Shown here: one piece after another, positions 61,283 through 64,000 of the stretch
How positions within the stretch are numbered: the first letter of the stretch is position 1
Layout: each line of letters starts with the position of its first letter
Assembly (NCBI GenBank): GCA_019925795.1
Contig: CM034305.1
Span: 69,986,573-70,050,572 of the forward strand
Direction: 5' to 3'
Length of the DNA stretch: 64,000 nt
Source of the DNA: Dendrobium chrysotoxum
Lineage: Eukaryota; Streptophyta; Magnoliopsida; Asparagales; Orchidaceae
Program-made: the position numbers and the translations under genes
The notes under the pieces: model-generated
What the model saw: only the letters and a program-made list of their open reading frames with translations
Database searches by the model: none
Told to the model about the DNA's origin: nothing

Positions 61283-61830
61283 TTTGTACAGTACGACATA
61301 TTTTCATATTTTATTTTCCAGAGTACAAAATGGGAGCTTACATGGTTCGTACAGGATCGTACGGGACGAATTGTTTATTTTTGAACTATTCGAACAATAC
61401 GAATTGACTTCATATTTCATTTTTCATAGTATGAGATGGGAGCCTGCATGGTTTGTACAGGATCATACAGGACGAATTGTTCATTTTTGAACTATTCGTA
61501 CAGTACGAATTAACTTCGTATTTCATTTTCCAGAGTACGAAATGGAGCCTGCATGGTTCGTACAGGATCGTCCGGGACAAATTGTTCAATTTCTTGAACT
61601 ATTCGTACAGTACGAATGTATTTCATATATCATTTTCCAAAGTACGAAAACTAGGGTTCATTAGTTCGCACTGAATCGTACAGGACAAACTATTCATTTT
61701 GAACTATTCGTACAGTACGATCTGAGTTCGTATATCATTTTCCATAATACGAAATTTGGGGTTCATTGGTTCGTACAGTATCGTACGGGACGAAACGTTC
61801 AATCATTTGAACTGTTCGTACGTACGAAGG
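61283..61830 (+). repeat. About five tandem units of ~107 bp in the solo LTR
   Basis: Successive 'gaactattcg' (last unit 'gaactgttcg') landmarks start at about 61383, 61489, 61596, 61701 and 61809, spacing 105-108 bp. Each unit contains an interrupted GTAC palindrome of the 'ttcgtacagtacgaa' type, a 'tcattttcca' segment, a 'agtacgaaat' segment and a 'ggttcgtacaggatcgta' segment. Confidence 0.88.
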
Positions 61831-62137
61831 TCTATCATACAATACGATTGGAACGCGTCTAACTTGCAATTTTCAGTTTTTAGACGATTTTTCTTGTCCT
61901 TTGAATAAAAAGATCCAATAAACTAACAGTCAAGGGAGACTTCCACGAATTTCTCTTGAGTGGGCTTAAGGAGTGTGTTTGGGAGAGTGTTTTGAGAGTG
62001 AAGAGTGAGAGATCTTGAGCAAGAAAATTGTGAGGGGATTCACAAGGTTGTCCAACTGTGAAGATCTCTTTCTTGTTCTTCAAAAGTTCTTTCCAACATC
62101 CTTGAAGACTCTTGCAAGAGGATTGTCGAAGGAAGGA

Positions 62138-62293
62138 GCGGTACTCTGCCGACACTTGGAGGGTGTGAAAGGACGAGCGGTACTCTGTCGACACTTGGAG
62201 GGTGTGAAAGGACGAACGGTACTCTGCCTACACTTGGAGAGTGTGAAAGGACTAGTGGTACTCTGCCATCAACAGGAGGGTGAAAAATGACGA
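62138..62293 (+). repeat. 39-bp minisatellite, four units, in the solo LTR
   Basis: Units at 62138, 62177, 62216 and 62255 read gcggtactctgccgacactt... and keep one open frame encoding AVLCRHLEGVKGR-type 13-residue repeats (frame 62015-62290, 91 codons). Two further decayed units follow to about 62350. The pol-less element carries a related array in its LTR. Translation of it is not implied. Confidence 0.88.
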
Positions 62294-62721
62294 CGGTTCT
62301 CTGCCTTCACCAGGAGGGTGAAAAAGTACGACGGTTCTCTGCCGCACCGAGGTGGTGGAAGAGAGTTTGTAAAGGCTTCTCCGCCTTGCTGTGGGGGCTA
62401 AAGGAGAGTCACTTGAGTTTAGTGCAATACCTAGAGAAGGAGTCTCCGAGGAGTGGATATAGGTCTAGTTGGACTGAACCACTATAAAATATGGTGTTTT
62501 CTATTCTTGCTTTATTTTCTGCATTGCTCTTTAATTTTTCTGTGGTTTGAAATTATATCTGTTCGTACTGTACGAAGGTAAATCGTACTGTACGATATCC
62601 TGAGGTGTTTAGTAAAAAGGTTTTCAAAATAATCAAGAGAATTTTAAAAATAATCAATTCACCCCCCTCTTGGCTAGCAGTGGGACATACTAATAGGTTT
62701 AACCACCTATTCGATCTTTCA

Positions 62722-62726
62722 ATACT
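62722..62726 (+). repeat. Right target-site duplication (atact)
   Basis: Identical to 60870-60874, immediately after the CA end of the solo LTR. Confidence 0.85.
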
Positions 62727-64000
62727 TGACCTTAGCAATCCTACATCCTAGAAGAAATACTCAGCCACAGGGAAGATAGTCTACCAACAAGATAGTCGAC
62801 ATCATTCTGCTGGGTAACAATCATTCTCTTAATGAGGTGGTGACATAAAGACTTGCCTTGGTAGGACAAGCCAAGGAGTTGTCTACTTCAACAGGTCTCT
62901 CAGGAGGATTCACCCAAACTCATTTGAGTCTTAAACACCACTCGTCTCAATTGGAACCATTCATTCACAGTCAGTATTACTTAGCCATTGCTGACATCTC
63001 CGATTCGAGTAGAGGAAGCACATGCACCATAGTGGCTATAACAACAATCTATCAGGCATAAACAGTCGTCGGCCAGTGAACTCTTTTACCCTAGAGGACT
63101 CATCCTTTTATTTCCAAGGGTCTGAATCTTGTCTCAACGGACTCGCCACCATGTCTATGGATTCTCCTTCATAGATTTGCCATGTTTATGGGACTTCGAG
63201 GACTCACCCAATGCACTAGCCCATGAAGACTAACCCAAAGAACCCATCTCGAAATCAAGAGCCCTATTATATGTAGATATCCATGTGGAGGTCAACCAAC
63301 TAGTTCAAATGTGTGTGGCAGCTTGTAATAAATCATGTTGCACATTGTATTTTGTGCAATTTTTTATTCTCTTAGGTGTAATATTTTTTGTAGCCCTCTA
63401 AGTTATACAAATAAGGGGTGAAGAGTCCTCTTTTAGGTCTTTAGGACTTTTTGATCTTTGTGACTTCTAAATCTTCTTATTTTTTTGTTTTCTCTAGATT
63501 CTACATTTTTCTCTCTTAGAACACAGAGCTCTCACTCTCCATACAAAACTCCACGCAATCCTCCAACTCATCTGGAGATTAATTGTTAGCAAGTTTAAAT
63601 ATCATCTACGGGTAAATTCAAATTCAACATAATACAAATAAACTTAATTAGGAATTTAGAAAATATTTAATATAATTAATAGATTTTACTCAAATCAGCA
63701 TAAAAGTCAACTAAAAATAGATGATTTTCATTTCAATTCAAACCTTCCTTGCATTGAATTTGAAATATTGATTTTGTCTATGTTTTCTCACTTAAACTTG
63801 ACATGAAATTATCTATATATGGGATTTAGATTGTCTCGGGTAATGGCCCATGCTTTTGTCAATGAAGTTTTGATGAAGGCGATTTGATGTTGAAGGTACC
63901 ACGTGTCAGTATAGAACAAAGAGGAAGAATGTCCATGACATTTATGCAACTGATGGAGATAGGTCAAATCAAATACAATGAACCTTGGATTGGTATTAGC
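62727..64000. other. Region right of the solo LTR, no gene recognised
   Basis: A more GC-balanced stretch at 62740-63300 and a promoter-like segment near 63400 ('gttatacaaataagggg') look like part of another LTR, but no partner is in the window. The rest is AT-rich. No exon of the lyase gene is recognised. Confidence 0.4.

Larger units (their letters stand above)
60875..62721 (+). mobile_element. Solo LTR of the SIRE family
   Basis: A sequence of 1847 bp runs from TGTTGAGAG to CTTTCA and is bracketed by the identical 5-bp ATACT on both sides. It has the same design as the LTRs of the elements at 35-53 kb read on their minus strand: GTAC palindromes, a GGTACTCTGCC minisatellite, a 'ggactgaaccactataaaat' segment and a 'caattcacccccctcttggc' segment near the end. 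No PBS follows and no polypurine tract precedes. Solo LTRs arise by recombination between the two LTRs of an inserted copy. It lies 4.7 kb downstream of the lyase exon 1, in the same orientation, probably inside intron 1. The 'actataaaat' segment at 62479-62488 could serve as a TATA box. Confidence 0.93.

Overview
This is nuclear DNA from a flowering plant with a repeat-rich genome. The evidence is an intron-bearing 4-coumarate-CoA-ligase-like gene, the first exon of a plant prenylcysteine (farnesylcysteine) lyase, Ty1/copia elements of the SIRE/Maximus type, Ty3/gypsy remnants and long AT-rich stretches. A monocot is my guess from the style of the genes and repeats; the sequence alone does not settle it. 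Only two host genes are recognisable and both are partial.

Layout. 1-5435: AT-rich, gene-free, repeat-derived sequence with one tRNA-iMet-type primer-binding-site-like motif. 5436-18240: a 12.8-kb block holding a 4CL-like gene (exons 1 and 2, minus strand), flanked by two related retroelement 5' regions that point away from each other. 18241-18740: exactly 500 N. 18741-31540: the same 12.8-kb block again in the same orientation, nearly identical. Copy A stops exactly at the gap and copy B starts exactly after it, so I read this as two overlapping contig ends or haplotigs joined without merging, not a biological tandem duplication. Copy B's 4CL-like gene carries single-base frameshifts that copy A lacks.

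31541-35104: gene-free, with a decayed Ty3/gypsy integrase on the minus strand. 35105-45702: a full-length SIRE-type copia element on the minus strand with two ~1.8-kb LTRs, PBS, gag, pol, PPT and, between pol and the 3' LTR, an extra ORF of the plant-transposon-protein type. 47244-53311: a second, pol-less element of the same family (LTRs, decayed gag and a possible tail of the extra ORF). 55398-56132: exon 1 of the prenylcysteine lyase gene, plus strand. 60875-62721: a solo LTR of the same family, plus strand, with a perfect 5-bp target-site duplication, probably inside the lyase gene's long first intron.

A recurrent feature is the interrupted palindrome ATCGTAC-A-GTACGAT and its variants. 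It is scattered through the LTRs of all three SIRE-family insertions and in the spacer between pol and the extra ORF of the full-length element. The solo LTR also has about five ~107-bp tandem units built around this motif and a 39-bp minisatellite. I found no tRNA, rRNA or CRISPR features. Most of the window is mobile-element debris, and the two host genes are not functionally connected.
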